In this document: piece by piece, positions 54,183 through 63,544 of the stretch
Layout of the letters: each line of letters opens with the position of its first letter
Numbering within the stretch: position 1 is the first letter of the stretch
Origin: Saprospiraceae bacterium
GTDB lineage: Bacteria; Bacteroidota; Bacteroidia; Chitinophagales; Saprospiraceae
Direction: 5' to 3'
NCBI GenBank assembly: GCA_018057925.1
Contig: JAGPCT010000001.1
Coordinates: 159,469-223,468, forward strand
DNA: 64,000 bases
The notes under the pieces: model-generated
Seen by the model: the letters and a program-made list of their open reading frames with translations, nothing else
Databases searched by the model: none
What the model was told of the DNA's origin: nothing
Program-made: the position numbers and the translations under genes

Positions 54183-55550
54183 CTATAAGCTATTCAAAAA
54201 CAAAAGCAGTTTCTGTCTATCACTTTTTGATAACTTTTTATAATTTTCTCTTGATTTCAATGCTTCACCGCCATGCCACAATATCGCTTCCTCGACATTA
54301 CGCGCCCTGCCGTCATGTAGATAATTGGTATGTCCTCCCACAACTTCACGCAAACCGATACCCCAAAGTGGTGGTGTACGCCATTCCAAGCCATTGGCCT
54401 TTCCATCGGGGCGATGATCCGCCAATTCTTCACCCATATCGTGCAACAATAAGTCGGTGTATGGATGAATCGTCTGATTGGAAAGAAAAGAATATTCCGG
54501 ATGAATACCCGTCTTCACCTCCGATTTATGACACGATTGACATCCAATAAAATGAAAAAGTTTTTTTCCATAGATTACCTCTCCATCATTTTTCCTACGC
54601 TGGTCCGGCACACCCAAGGACTGTGTATAAAATGTCGTCGCTAAAACGGTTAATTCCGGAATTTCCGGATCATCATCCTTATTATCATGTTGCAACTGCC
54701 CATAGGATGGATCTTTGGTAAGAAAAGGGCTTGTCACACCCATATCCTCCAAATACGCTTGAGCAGTTTGGTTATACAAGTCTGATTGATTGGCCTTCCA
54801 ACCAAACCTTCCCAACCGTTCGGACTTTGTCCTGATGTCATACACATAATTAGGCCTGCCGGAAATTCCATCCACGTCCTTATCCTCCGGATCTGACCAA
54901 GCTACAATATCTTCTTCACGTATCGCCTCTAACAAACCAAGACCTAAAATCGGTGGTGCTATACGTATCGACATCTGAGCATTGGAAGGAAAAGGCACAT
55001 AAAAGTTTTCTAAGAAAAAATTAGGTTGTCTCAAATTATATTTTGTGCCATCCATCATACTTCCTTCTACCGTAGTAGTATGATAGGACAACTTAGCTTC
55101 CGGCAATACGCCAAATGTGGCCTTTGTCTGAATTTGTGTTCCATATCCTGGCACAGGCAGGATAGAATAGGGATTGTCATGCCCGGGAAGGCTTACCCTC
55201 GCAAGGACACCACCCATATCACCGCTTGACAGTGGAAAGGCGGCACTCCCATTTTTCTTGTGGCAACTGGCACAACTATTTTGGACAAATAATGGCCCAA
55301 GACCGCCCATTGCGGGAGCCGGCGGCGTAATGAATATCCCTTCAAAGAGTGCATCCCCCTGACGGTGAAAATCGAATTCTTCCATTGACATATTGGGTGC
55401 AGGTATCTGAAATGCGTTAGAAAACTCTGCTTCTACCGTTGTCTCACCCCCTGCCAATGATACACTCTCTATCTTATCATCATCAAACGAACAAGATGTC
55501 ACCACCAAAAACATCCACAGACAGATACAGATTATAACCCTATTAGTCAT
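54183..55550 (-). CDS. DUF1111 di-haem oxidoreductase-like lipoprotein
   Basis: The 455-aa protein has a lipoprotein signal (MTNRVIICICLWMFLVVTSC, Cys20) and two c-type haem motifs: CASCHKK (about residue 94) and CQSCHKSE (about 340). The family pattern for COG3488/DUF1111 is complete with YSDLLLHDMG-like PYTDLLLHDMGEELAD, EWRTPPLWGIG and FLHDGRARNVEEAILWHGGE (near the end). Members are linked to imelysin-like proteins in iron uptake clusters. It is downstream of the imelysin gene with a 42-bp gap, in one transcription unit with it and the porin. Confidence 0.9.
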   Translation of the reverse strand: MTNRVIICICLWMFLVVTSCSFDDDKIESVSLAGGETTVEAEFSNAFQIPAPNMSMEEFDFHRQGDALFEGIFITPPAPAMGGLGPLFVQNSCASCHKKNGSAAFPLSSGDMGGVLARVSLPGHDNPYSILPVPGYGTQIQTKATFGVLPEAKLSYHTTTVEGSMMDGTKYNLRQPNFFLENFYVPFPSNAQMSIRIAPPILGLGLLEAIREEDIVAWSDPEDKDVDGISGRPNYVYDIRTKSERLGRFGWKANQSDLYNQTAQAYLEDMGVTSPFLTKDPSYGQLQHDNKDDDPEIPELTVLATTFYTQSLGVPDQRRKNDGEVIYGKKLFHFIGCQSCHKSEVKTGIHPEYSFLSNQTIHPYTDLLLHDMGEELADHRPDGKANGLEWRTPPLWGIGLREVVGGHTNYLHDGRARNVEEAILWHGGEALKSRENYKKLSKSDRQKLLLFLNSL

Positions 55551-55592
55551 TGTTAATACTTTTCTCCTACCCTACATTAATCTATATTATTT

Positions 55593-56648
55593 TCATAATT
55601 GATTGAGAAATGGATGCAACTTGGACTCCAACAACTGAAGTAAATCTCGCACCTTTTTCTGTGCATTTGCGACGTCGGCCTTATTGTTAAATACGGCTTC
55701 CGAAAATGTTCCGTGTATCCCTTCTATCGCATTGATAGCGTCGGCGATGGATGCTCTGATTTCATTGTCCAATGCCAGATCTTTTGACTTGACTATGGTA
55801 GATAATCCAGAACCTTCTTTACCAATACCTCCCAAATACATATTTTGGATGCTTCTGATGTTGTCGGCAAAGTCATTCTTCGAGTTGGCACTAAAACGGC
55901 TTTCTTCAAATAAAAGATTCTGATTACTGAAAGGTTCGTCAATCTTACCATTGGCTACTTCATCTGCAATAGTGATGATTCCATTGCTAAACTCCAATAA
56001 AACCGACTTCTGCGAAGGATATACCTGATTGTTTCCAGTCCCGGCACTTTTGACTATTGTTCCAAAATTACCACCTGAAGGACTCCATTCCAACAGCAAT
56101 TGAGACGTAGAGCCTTTTAAGCTTTTGGCGCATGCAATAAGATATTCAAATTCCCTACGGCTTATGTCCTCAATCTTCTTGTCGCCCGACTCACCGAATA
56201 GAATCCATTCAATAGTGTGAAAACCTTTTAGTGTGCCTTCTAATAAATCAACATACTCCTTCGTCAGCGAATCTTTACTGTTCAACACTGCATTCAAATC
56301 CTCTACATTCACGGGCCAGGAGTCAATACTCGGATCTATACCTTTTGAATCTACAGGTCCAAAAAGAAAACCTTCCGACTGCTCCCATGGAATTCTCGCA
56401 TCTCTCCATGCCTGACGTGCATTTTCCAATTGTTCCGCCGTCGTGACATAACTCAAAGCATTGAGATTAGACTCCAAACTCCCTGCCTTGGAATCCAATT
56501 CTTCATACGTTTTAAAAATCACCCCATCTACTGTATTCGCTATCTCGTCCGTATATTTATTGTCCAAGTTATCAATTACATCATCTTTACAGGATGAAAG
56601 AGCTAACATCAATACCATAAAGAAAATAGTTACCTTGATTGTATTCAT
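55593..56648 (-). CDS. Imelysin-family (peptidase M75-like) lipoprotein
   Basis: The 351-aa protein is a lipoprotein (MNTIKVTIFFMVLMLALSSC, Cys20). It has the imelysin signature GFHTIEWILFGESG (HxxE, about residue 145) in a helical-bundle fold. Further family blocks are AWRDARIPWEQSEGFLFGPVDSKG (read as WRDARIPWEQSEGF) and SWPVN. Imelysin-like proteins such as IrpA, and EfeO relatives, bind metal in the envelope; proteolysis is doubtful. It lies between the porin (20-bp gap) and DUF1111 genes. The family is clear and the role in iron uptake is inferred. Confidence 0.9.
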   Translation of the reverse strand: MNTIKVTIFFMVLMLALSSCKDDVIDNLDNKYTDEIANTVDGVIFKTYEELDSKAGSLESNLNALSYVTTAEQLENARQAWRDARIPWEQSEGFLFGPVDSKGIDPSIDSWPVNVEDLNAVLNSKDSLTKEYVDLLEGTLKGFHTIEWILFGESGDKKIEDISRREFEYLIACAKSLKGSTSQLLLEWSPSGGNFGTIVKSAGTGNNQVYPSQKSVLLEFSNGIITIADEVANGKIDEPFSNQNLLFEESRFSANSKNDFADNIRSIQNMYLGGIGKEGSGLSTIVKSKDLALDNEIRASIADAINAIEGIHGTFSEAVFNNKADVANAQKKVRDLLQLLESKLHPFLNQL

Positions 56649-56668
56649 TTTTATTTAATTATTAAATT

Positions 56669-57925
56669 TTATCGTATATAATAGCCAAAACCCATCGAAA
56701 ATGTATCCTGAATCCGATTATTCGTAATGCCCAGATACTGCCGAGCATATTGAGCCTTGAAAACAAGCCAAATGGTAGGCATAAAACTGATACCCCCCGA
56801 ATAAGTGATGCGATCCCATCTTGGATTATTGAATATTGCCCCTTGAGTGGTAAACTGCGTATCATAAGAATCTATTCTTCCATAAAAATACAGCTCACTA
56901 TTGGGATGCTTTTTGAATAAGTCAAATGGCTCAAATGCCACTTCTGCACTCCATCCCAAGACAGAACGACCTACCGGCGTCCTCTTGACATTGAGATTAT
57001 TGGACAAATTGCGATTAGCTATGGAAACTGCTTCTGAATTTTGCAATTGCCCATAAAGTACGATTCCACTAAATTCAAAAGGCGCCAACTCATATACGCC
57101 ATGCGCCTCTACCAAAGCGAGGTAAGCATCGTATAGAATATCAGGCTTGGGACGATTGTTGACCGTATTGCCGAAATATCCACTTACTCCGAATCCCTTT
57201 TCATAACCCAACTCATAATCAATACGACCCACTACAGCAATATCATTTACATTGGTGGTTTCAAAACGCTTCTGATTCCCCCTCTTAATAAAATTTGCGG
57301 AATTGAATGCACTTCCATCTAAACCATTGACTATGCCACCATAATACTTCCAATTTCCTTTAATCCGTCCCGATGCCATTACACCAAATTCTGTCCAGTT
57401 GGTAGGCAAAATCGTATTCTCCATCTCTGACAACGTCGCTGTATGGTATTCAGTAGGTTCATCCATAAAACTCATGAGTCCAAAAGGAACTTTTATCCGC
57501 CCAAATGTTATCTGATGATTATCCGTAATGTTGTATTGAAAATTAAACTGTTCCAACCATACTTCACCACCCTTTCCGATTTCATATTCATATTCTCCAA
57601 ATTCTTCAAGTGGGTCAAACTCCAAAGCAACACCCGTCCCACCTGCTTCTATCTCCAACTCCATATTGAATAACCACCTTTTAGATGGCTGATACCCAAG
57701 CTGAACTACAGCCCGCTCAAAGTCAATATCATTGCGTTTTGAAGGTAATATTTGCCAGTCGTAGCGATGATAATTCATGACACCATAAGAAGCCATTGTA
57801 AATTTATCATACCACTTAACATCTGATGATGTCGCTTCGTCAAGACTGTCAATCATTGATTGTCCCCTCAAACTTCCTACAACATATAAACTGGACAACA
57901 CGATTACCAGTAAAATTCGCCTCAT
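56669..57925 (-). CDS. Outer-membrane porin (phosphate-selective porin O/P-like)
   Basis: The ATG at 57925 (418 aa) starts the signal peptide MRRILLVIVLSSLYVVGSLRGQ. A start at 57946 would lie inside the -7 box. The body alternates aromatic and polar residues as in beta-barrel strands, with HQITFGRIKVPFGLMSFMDEP typical of the porin O/P family. The protein ends FSMGFGYYIR, with an aromatic followed by Arg. It heads the porin-imelysin-DUF1111 operon, where it may let the metal substrate cross the outer membrane. The substrate itself is unknown. Confidence 0.82.
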   Translation of the reverse strand: MRRILLVIVLSSLYVVGSLRGQSMIDSLDEATSSDVKWYDKFTMASYGVMNYHRYDWQILPSKRNDIDFERAVVQLGYQPSKRWLFNMELEIEAGGTGVALEFDPLEEFGEYEYEIGKGGEVWLEQFNFQYNITDNHQITFGRIKVPFGLMSFMDEPTEYHTATLSEMENTILPTNWTEFGVMASGRIKGNWKYYGGIVNGLDGSAFNSANFIKRGNQKRFETTNVNDIAVVGRIDYELGYEKGFGVSGYFGNTVNNRPKPDILYDAYLALVEAHGVYELAPFEFSGIVLYGQLQNSEAVSIANRNLSNNLNVKRTPVGRSVLGWSAEVAFEPFDLFKKHPNSELYFYGRIDSYDTQFTTQGAIFNNPRWDRITYSGGISFMPTIWLVFKAQYARQYLGITNNRIQDTFSMGFGYYIR

Positions 57926-57943
57926 TATTTCAAAAATTTTAGG

Positions 57944-57972
57944 CAAATATATGTTTAAATAGATTAAATCTA
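57944..57972 (-). promoter_or_regulatory. Promoter of the porin operon with overlapping palindrome
   Basis: On the minus strand TATATTTG (57951-57944) is a perfect TAnnTTTG box. TAGAT-TTA-ATCTA (57972-57960) is a 13-base palindrome 8 bp upstream, where a repressor could block polymerase. The rest of the 287-base divergent gap to the DUF4846 gene is AT-rich. Confidence 0.5.
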
Positions 57973-58212
57973 AATTAAAATTATTTAAAAATTATCCCTC
58001 TTTGATGTCGTCTTTGAACAATAAAATTAGCTACATCACAGTTACAATAGTGTTTCAAAGGGAATAATTTCTTTCACTTTTTACACAAAAGGGAAAATTT
58101 ACTAGTAAATTTATAAGATGAACATAGTCTCGGATATCAACCGGGAAACTAATACATACTATCAAAACTGTCATAGTTAAAGCCGATTTTAAATGTTTAC
58201 CTCTAAATATAT

Positions 58213-59079
58213 ATGAAAAAAGGGTCAGTTTTATTGCTTTACATTTGCCTTGCTTTCAGCAGTTGTGGTCAATCCGTTGATCCGGTTTATCCTACTGCTC
58301 CATCGACCATTGTTACGGATGAAAATATTGTCAACAACATCGATAAAGGTGGCATGACTGTTCAGACAAGATTTATTCCGCCGGATGGATTTTCTCGCAA
58401 ACCGGTAGCTGTAGGCACTTTTGCTCACTTTTTGCGTAATCTTCCGCTGAAACCAGCCGGTTCGAAGGTCTTATATCACAACGGCAACATAAAAAACAAG
58501 GCTGTGTATGATGCCGTCGTTGATATGGACATATCAGATCAGAATTTACAACAATGTGCAGATGCTATTATTCGATTGAGGAGTGAATATTTTTATTCCA
58601 TAAAGGATTACGAAAAAATCTCCTTCAATCTCACCAATGGCTTTAAAATGGACTATTCCACCTGGATGAAAGGAAATAGAATCATCGTCAACGGCAACCA
58701 AGTCAGATGGAGCAAGGTAGCAGAAGCGTCTAACTCTTATTCCGATTTTAGAGACTATCTGGAAAACGTTTTTACCTATGCCGGCACGATCTCCCTATCT
58801 AAGTCATTGCGCTCCAGGAGTATTAAAAACATATCGATTGGCGATGTCTTTATTATCGGAGGGTCACCGGGTCACGCCGTTATCGTAGTCGATGTAGCCA
58901 CCAATAAAAATGGGAAAAAAGTCTTTCTCTTAGCTCAAAGCTATATGCCCGCACAAGAAACTCAGATTCTAAAAAACTTTAATGACGCTTCCTTAAGTCC
59001 CTGGTACAGCGCTGATATTATCGATAAATTGCGCTCTCCGGAATGGACTTTTGATGTCAAACAACTTAAAACGTGGTAA
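58213..59079 (+). CDS. DUF4846 lipoprotein
   Basis: The 288-aa protein has a lipoprotein signal (MKKGSVLLLYICLAFSSCG, Cys18) and the DUF4846 core. Family blocks are RFIPPDGFSR, FLRNLPLKPAGSKVLYHNG, MDISDQNLQQCADAI and RLRSEYFYS, with the later VFIIGGSPGHAVIVVDVA and QSYMPAQETQIL. The family is common in Bacteroidota and has no established function; the DVF-GHAVIV stretch resembles an NlpC/P60-like or other cysteine-hydrolase-related fold but lacks a clear Cys. It is divergent from the porin operon. No neighbour explains its role. Confidence 0.85.
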   Translation: MKKGSVLLLYICLAFSSCGQSVDPVYPTAPSTIVTDENIVNNIDKGGMTVQTRFIPPDGFSRKPVAVGTFAHFLRNLPLKPAGSKVLYHNGNIKNKAVYDAVVDMDISDQNLQQCADAIIRLRSEYFYSIKDYEKISFNLTNGFKMDYSTWMKGNRIIVNGNQVRWSKVAEASNSYSDFRDYLENVFTYAGTISLSKSLRSRSIKNISIGDVFIIGGSPGHAVIVVDVATNKNGKKVFLLAQSYMPAQETQILKNFNDASLSPWYSADIIDKLRSPEWTFDVKQLKTW

Positions 59080-59263
59080 AGCCCATCACTCGTCATCCAA
59101 AACCAATTTTTCAAAAATAAATTTTGACAAATAAAAAAAGTTGCTGTACTTTGTTACCACATTAGGCTTTTGAAGTCTTAATACCGAATTGATTTATAAA
59201 TAGATTAGTCTATTTTATGGTTACAAGGTTCTCTTTATTGATTAAATCTAAAAAAGTATATAC

Positions 59264-60118
59264 ATGAAATGGCAAGGTCGTCGTCAGAGTGATAATCTCG
59301 AAGACAGAAGAGGAATGAGCACCACCGGCAAAGTCGCTATCGGAGGTGGCGCCATCGGAATTCTATTTATGTTGGTACAGCTATTTATGGGTGGAGACAG
59401 TGCAGATATCCTCAATACCCTGTCTCAACAAATGCAACAGCCCCAACAGACCCAAGAGGCAAGAGAGTTAACGCCTCAAGAAAAGTTGGTCGGCGAATTT
59501 GTTTCTACTGTTTTAGCCTCTACGGAAGACACCTGGGGTCAGATATTCCGACAAAATGGCAGAACATATACAGAACCCAAGATGGTGCTCTTTACCGATG
59601 CGACAACATCCGGATGCGGTGGAGCCAATGCCAGCACAGGTCCCTTTTATTGTCCGGTCGATCAGACGCTTTATATGGACATAGCCTTCCTCAATGTGTT
59701 GAGAGACCGCTTCGGGGCTAAGGGCGGTGAATTTGCAATTGCATATATCATAGCGCATGAAGTGGGCCATCACGTCCAAAACCTCTTGGGAATCTTGCAG
59801 GAGACACACAAGCTTCAAAGTCAATCTAATCAGACCGATGGCAATAGAATTCAGGTAGCCACGGAGCTACAAGCCGACTATTTTGCCGGTGTATGGGCTC
59901 ACTATGAGCAAAAATTTATCGAGCCGGGTGATATTGAAGACGCCATGAATGCAGCTGCTTCCGTCGGTGACGACCATATCCAAAAGACCACACAAGGATA
60001 CACACAGCCCGAATCATATACCCATGGCACCTCTCAGCAACGCGTAGAATGGTTTAATAGAGGCTATAAAAGCGGAGACATTAGTCAGGGCGACACCTTC
60101 AAGGAATTGCTGCGGTAA
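59264..60118 (+). CDS. Neutral zinc metallopeptidase (YpfJ/KPN_02809-like)
   Basis: The 284-aa protein has the family N-terminus (MKWQGRRQSDNLEDRRG). One membrane helix (about 23-45, IGGGAIGILFMLVQLFMGG) follows, then a Gln-rich linker and a catalytic domain. The zinc motif HEVGHHVQNLLG is at about residue 165, and the downstream Glu ligand is in TELQADYFAGVWA. DVQQ-like DDHIQKTTQGYTQPESYTHGTSQQR is the family end. The size matches homologues in many phyla. Its physiological substrate is unknown. The upstream 184 bp contain a short degenerate match to a family B end (59178-59213). Confidence 0.9.
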   Translation: MKWQGRRQSDNLEDRRGMSTTGKVAIGGGAIGILFMLVQLFMGGDSADILNTLSQQMQQPQQTQEARELTPQEKLVGEFVSTVLASTEDTWGQIFRQNGRTYTEPKMVLFTDATTSGCGGANASTGPFYCPVDQTLYMDIAFLNVLRDRFGAKGGEFAIAYIIAHEVGHHVQNLLGILQETHKLQSQSNQTDGNRIQVATELQADYFAGVWAHYEQKFIEPGDIEDAMNAAASVGDDHIQKTTQGYTQPESYTHGTSQQRVEWFNRGYKSGDISQGDTFKELLR

Positions 60119-60157
60119 GATGCGGCTTCATTTCTCTTCACAATTAGAGGGAATTTA

Positions 60158-60210
60158 AACCCGAATTCATATTAGAGGCAAAAGTATTGCCTTAAAGAAG
60201 AATTCGGGTT
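60158..60210. repeat. Family C palindromic repeat, full copy
   Basis: AACCCGAATTC and GAATTCGGGTT are perfect 11-bp inverted ends around ATATTAGAGGCAAAAGTATT. This is the best copy of the unit seen at 21629, 27365 and 63491, and it is followed within 3 bp by family D. Confidence 0.8.
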
Positions 60211-60212
60211 GA

Positions 60213-60405
60213 ACAAGGATGAACATTCGGGAGAGCATAATCCCGAAGGGATAATATTTTTATAGAAAACGGAGAATAATATTTTCAAAATCCCGAAGGG
60301 ATGACATTAATACAAACCAAGAAAAAATCTATCTGCTCAAAAAAACAGGAACGAATAGATGATATAATCATTTCACCCATTCTGGGTTCCGCTTTCTGCT
60401 ATTGG
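60213..60405 (+). repeat. Family D repeat, copy 2 with internal duplication
   Basis: It has the same order of blocks as 26991-27130 but carries an extra 50-60 bp in which ATCCCGAAGGGAT occurs a second time. Together with the flanking C and A copies it fills most of the 599-base gap between the metallopeptidase gene and the T9SS gene. Confidence 0.75.
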
Positions 60406-60447
60406 ATCTATTCTATAATAATGACAACCCTTCGGGTTTATATTGAT

Positions 60448-60599
60448 CCCTAATTCAGCAGATAAAGTTTTGAAAAACCGCATAATGCTGATTTTGAGGG
60501 TTAATCCCGATGTACTACTCGTTTCAATGGTTTACAGAAACCATTGATTACGAGTCGTAAATCGATTACACATTTTTCGAATGCGGAATTTGGGTTGAA
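60448..60599 (+). repeat. Family A palindromic repeat, full copy
   Basis: This copy is close to 6097-6248: TAATTCAGCAG, TTTTGAAAAACCGCATAATG, the hairpin CAATGGTTT-ACAG-AAACCATTG, ATTACGAGTCGTAAATCGATT and GCGGAATTTGGGTT. One change (GTACTACTCG) breaks the outer pairing. Confidence 0.85.
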
Positions 60600-60643
60600 C
60601 GCATTCTTTCGGAACGACTCTATCTGCCTAAGGCGTTAGGTCA

Positions 60644-60679
60644 ATAAAAAAAGGCAGATGTCTCATAACACCTGCCTTT
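60644..60679 (-). terminator. Terminator of the T9SS gene at 60718
   Basis: On the minus strand the arms AAAGGCAGGTGT and ACATCTGCCTTT (one mismatch) are followed by TTTTTTTATT, 39 bp after the stop codon. Confidence 0.85.
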
Positions 60680-60717
60680 CATCTCTTTACAAGGCTATAC
60701 CTTGATTATCTGACGGC

Positions 60718-61755
60718 TTAATATTTCAACACCTTAAAGGTCTGATCTAAGATACGTACAAAGTAAATACCCGGCTGAAGATTCTCGATGCTGAAGTTCT
60801 GATCACCTGACAACGACTTATTGCGCTGCACCTCTTGACCGGCTGTGTTATATACGACCACGTCGTAGCTCTTAAGGTCTGATGTTACAAAGAGGATACC
60901 GTCTGTCTTACCCGGCGTAATGATGGAGTTGCTGATACGATGACGTACCGACTTCACTTCCGTGTAAGTGTAACTGCCATTGTAGTCTGTCTGCTTGATG
61001 CGGTAGTAGTTGACTCCGGGAAGAGGGCTCTCATCGGTAAAGGTATAAGACTGCTTGACAGCACTATTACCGGCGCCTTGTATCTTGCCGATGGCATCAA
61101 AAGCATGACCATCACCTGAGCGCTCCACGGTAAAATAGTCGTTGTCGGTCTCAGTGGCAGTGGAGAATTTGACCAATGACTTATTTTTCGATAATACAAC
61201 TGAATAATCTAAGAGGGTGATAGGCAATTCTGTTCTACTTAGGCTTATATCATCCAATCTATATTGAATAGCCGTGGTAGTAGAAATATTCGTAAATGTA
61301 ACCGTTACATCACCACCTGTATAATTAATATTAACACATACATAATGCCATCCAGATGTTCCGTTACCGGTTGGTAATGTGATAGAACTTGGGCCGGTGG
61401 CATTTGTGTAAGAAATCTGCAAATAGCTTCCATTATCAGCATTTGTGTTTTTCCACACACCAAAACATAAAGTGCCTGAAGAATATCCGGAAGCAACCTG
61501 AATATCTGAAATAATAAGCGTTTTATCACCGCCGGGAGAACCGTTCAAAAATACATTTCTTTCTCCGGATGCACCCGCATAATCAGATGGTAATGTAGCT
61601 CTTGTATCTCCTGTTCCCGAATAGGTTACATTTGTATTATTCCAATCATTACTAGCATAAGACTTGGTTCCGGAACTCGTTCCCACAGTTTCTGTCTGAG
61701 CAACGAGAAATAAAGGCAACATGACCATTAAAGTCAAAGTAAAAAGATTTTTCAT
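60718..61755 (-). CDS. T9SS-secreted protein, intact member of a tandem pair
   Basis: The ATG at 61755 gives 345 aa with signal peptide MKNLFTLTLMVMLPLFLVAQ; an ATG three codons upstream is also possible. The N-terminal ~160 residues are Ser/Thr/Gly-rich and beta-like (ASGERNVFLNGSPGGDKTL, then RLDDISLSR), perhaps a carbohydrate- or jelly-roll-type module. A linker starting LPITLLDYSVVLSKNKSLVK leads to a C-terminal T9SS type A sorting domain. It has VNYYRIKQTDYNGSYTYTEV, VYNTAGQEVQRN and LQPGIYFVRILDQ. A second copy is immediately upstream. A TAATTTTG box precedes it. The binding target is unknown. Confidence 0.88.
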   Translation of the reverse strand: MKNLFTLTLMVMLPLFLVAQTETVGTSSGTKSYASNDWNNTNVTYSGTGDTRATLPSDYAGASGERNVFLNGSPGGDKTLIISDIQVASGYSSGTLCFGVWKNTNADNGSYLQISYTNATGPSSITLPTGNGTSGWHYVCVNINYTGGDVTVTFTNISTTTAIQYRLDDISLSRTELPITLLDYSVVLSKNKSLVKFSTATETDNDYFTVERSGDGHAFDAIGKIQGAGNSAVKQSYTFTDESPLPGVNYYRIKQTDYNGSYTYTEVKSVRHRISNSIITPGKTDGILFVTSDLKSYDVVVYNTAGQEVQRNKSLSGDQNFSIENLQPGIYFVRILDQTFKVLKY

Positions 61756-61814
61756 ATCATTCATTTAAAAGGTTAGTAAAAGAATTTGTTCAAAATATAT
61801 TCTATTTAACAAGG

Positions 61815-61822
61815 CAAAATTA
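61815..61822 (-). promoter_or_regulatory. -7 box of the intact T9SS gene
   Basis: TAATTTTG on the minus strand matches TAnnTTTG, 59 nt before the ATG. The 330 bases from here to the next gene's stop contain only AT-rich DNA and the terminator of the paralogue. Confidence 0.6.
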
Positions 61823-62082
61823 GAGATAATATTTGATTGAATAAAAATAGTATTGAATCATTAACATAAAATATCATATTATTAAATTGTTAATACCATG
61901 TAATACATTGCTTTCCTTTTGTTTATATATTATACAAATTATTATTTTTGAAATAATGACATCTGTATAAAGACTGCACTTTTTTACTATTTTTCTAATA
62001 GACAACTCCCAAATCACGGGAATTAAGGAAATCGCAGAGAATCCTATTTATACGAGCCTAAAGCCCGGTATTTCACCTAAAG

Positions 62083-62118
62083 AAGAAAGGCAGGTATCGC
62101 ATGACACCTGCCTTTCTT
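62083..62118. terminator. Hairpin downstream of the T9SS paralogue
   Basis: AAGAAAGGCAGGT and ACCTGCCTTTCTT are a perfect 13-bp inverted repeat, the counterpart of the terminator at 60644. No long T run follows on the minus strand. Confidence 0.7.
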
Positions 62119-62153
62119 CTCTTTACAAGACTATACTTTGATTACCTGATATA

Positions 62154-63191
62154 TTAATATTTCAACACCTTAAAAGTCTGATCCAGGATACGTACAAAGT
62201 AGATACCCGGCTGAAGATTCTCGATACTGAAGTTCTGATCACCTGATAACGAATTATTGCGCTGCACCTCTTGACCGGCAGTGTTATATACGACTACGTC
62301 ATAGCTCTTAAGGTCTGATGTTACAAAGAGGATACCGTCCGTCTTACCCGGTGTAACGATGGAGTTGCTGATACGATGGCGTACCGACTTCACTTCCGTG
62401 TATGTGTAACTGCCATTGTAGTCTGTCTGCTTGATGCGGTAGTAGTTGACTCCGGGAAGAGGATTCTCATCGGTAAAGGCATAAGACTGCTTGACGGCAC
62501 TATTACCGGCTCCTTCTACCTTACCGATGGCGTCAAAGGTACGCCCATCAGACGAACGCTCCACGGTAAAATAGTCATTGTCGGTCTCGGTGGCGGTGGA
62601 GAATTTGACCAATGTCTTATTTTTCGATGATGCTACTGAATAATCTAAGAGGGTGATAGGCAATTCTGTTCTACTTAGGCTTATATCATCCAGTCTATAT
62701 TGATAAGCAGTCGATGTAGCTATATTAGTAAATGTAACCGTTACATCACCACCTGTAAATGTAACATCAACACATTCATAATACCATTTAGATGATCCGC
62801 TACCGGTTGGTAATGTGATAAAACTTGGGCCGGTGGCATTTGTATAGGAAATCTGTAAATAGCTCCCATTATCGGCATTGGTTGCTTTCCATACACCAAA
62901 ACATAAAGTGCCTGAAGAATATCCGGAAGCAACCTGAATATCTGAAATAATAAGCGTTTTATCACCGCCGATAGAACCTATTAAAAATACGTTTCTTTCT
63001 CCGGATGCACCCGCATAATCAGATGGTGTTGTAGATCTTGTATCTCCTGTTCCGGTATAAGTTACTTTAGTATTTTTCCAAACATTATCAGCATAGCTTT
63101 TGTTTCCGGTACCTGTTCCGACGGTTTCCGTCTAAGCAACGAGAAATAAAGGCAACATGACCATATAGGTCACAATAAGAAAATTTTTCAT
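62154..63191 (-). pseudogene. T9SS-secreted protein paralogue with amber stop at the signal-peptide end
   Basis: The second copy has the same length as the gene at 60718 (1038 nt) and stays in frame throughout. Codon 20 is TAG (63134-63132), where the paralogue has CAG, the Gln of LFLVAQ. No start codon is in frame between that stop and the TTG at 62663, so the sorting domain alone cannot start cleanly. Otherwise no other stop or indel is seen, and the promoter (63251-63258) and terminator hairpin remain. The sorting-domain part is nearly identical between copies; the N-terminal part differs more. Recent loss, a sequencing error or readthrough are all possible. Confidence 0.8.
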
Positions 63192-63250
63192 GTTTAAAAA
63201 TTTAAGAGGTTAGTAGTAAAATTAAATTTGTTAAAAGTATAAATTTGAAA

Positions 63251-63258
63251 CAAAGTTA
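63251..63258 (-). promoter_or_regulatory. -7 box of the paralogue pseudogene
   Basis: TAACTTTG on the minus strand is a perfect TAnnTTTG box 60 nt before the ATG at 63191, at nearly the same distance as in the intact copy. Confidence 0.5.
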
Positions 63259-63355
63259 CGAAGTATTCACTAATTAATTAATATTTAACTAATATTTCTT
63301 ACAAAAATCTGAAATTAGATATTGAATCAAATTATTTTTAAAATCAAAGTACTGT

Positions 63356-63403
63356 CCTCATAATCAGTATTATACGATTTTTTATAACCTTTACTGCTGA
63401 ATT
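63356..63403 (-). repeat. Family A repeat, truncated left end
   Basis: On the minus strand it matches TAATTCAGCAGTAAAGG and ATACTGATTATGAGG, the first third of family A; the hairpin is missing. The match continues beyond the element into copy 1 at 27229, so both belong to one duplicated segment. Confidence 0.65.
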
Positions 63404-63490
63404 ACATCTAACTAAATCGCAACATACTGATTATCATATATTTGGAAATATATAGATTCGTGAATATTTGAATTTCAACACAAAAAAAAA

Positions 63491-63544
63491 GTTAGCTTCA
63501 TATTTCTTAAAGAAACTATTGTACCTTTAATATGAATTCGGGTT
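63491..63544 (-). repeat. Family C repeat, degenerate copy
   Basis: On the minus strand it reads AAACCCGAATTCATATTAAA and then TTCTTTAAGAAATATGAAGC, with the right inverted end lost, like the copy at 27365. Confidence 0.6.
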
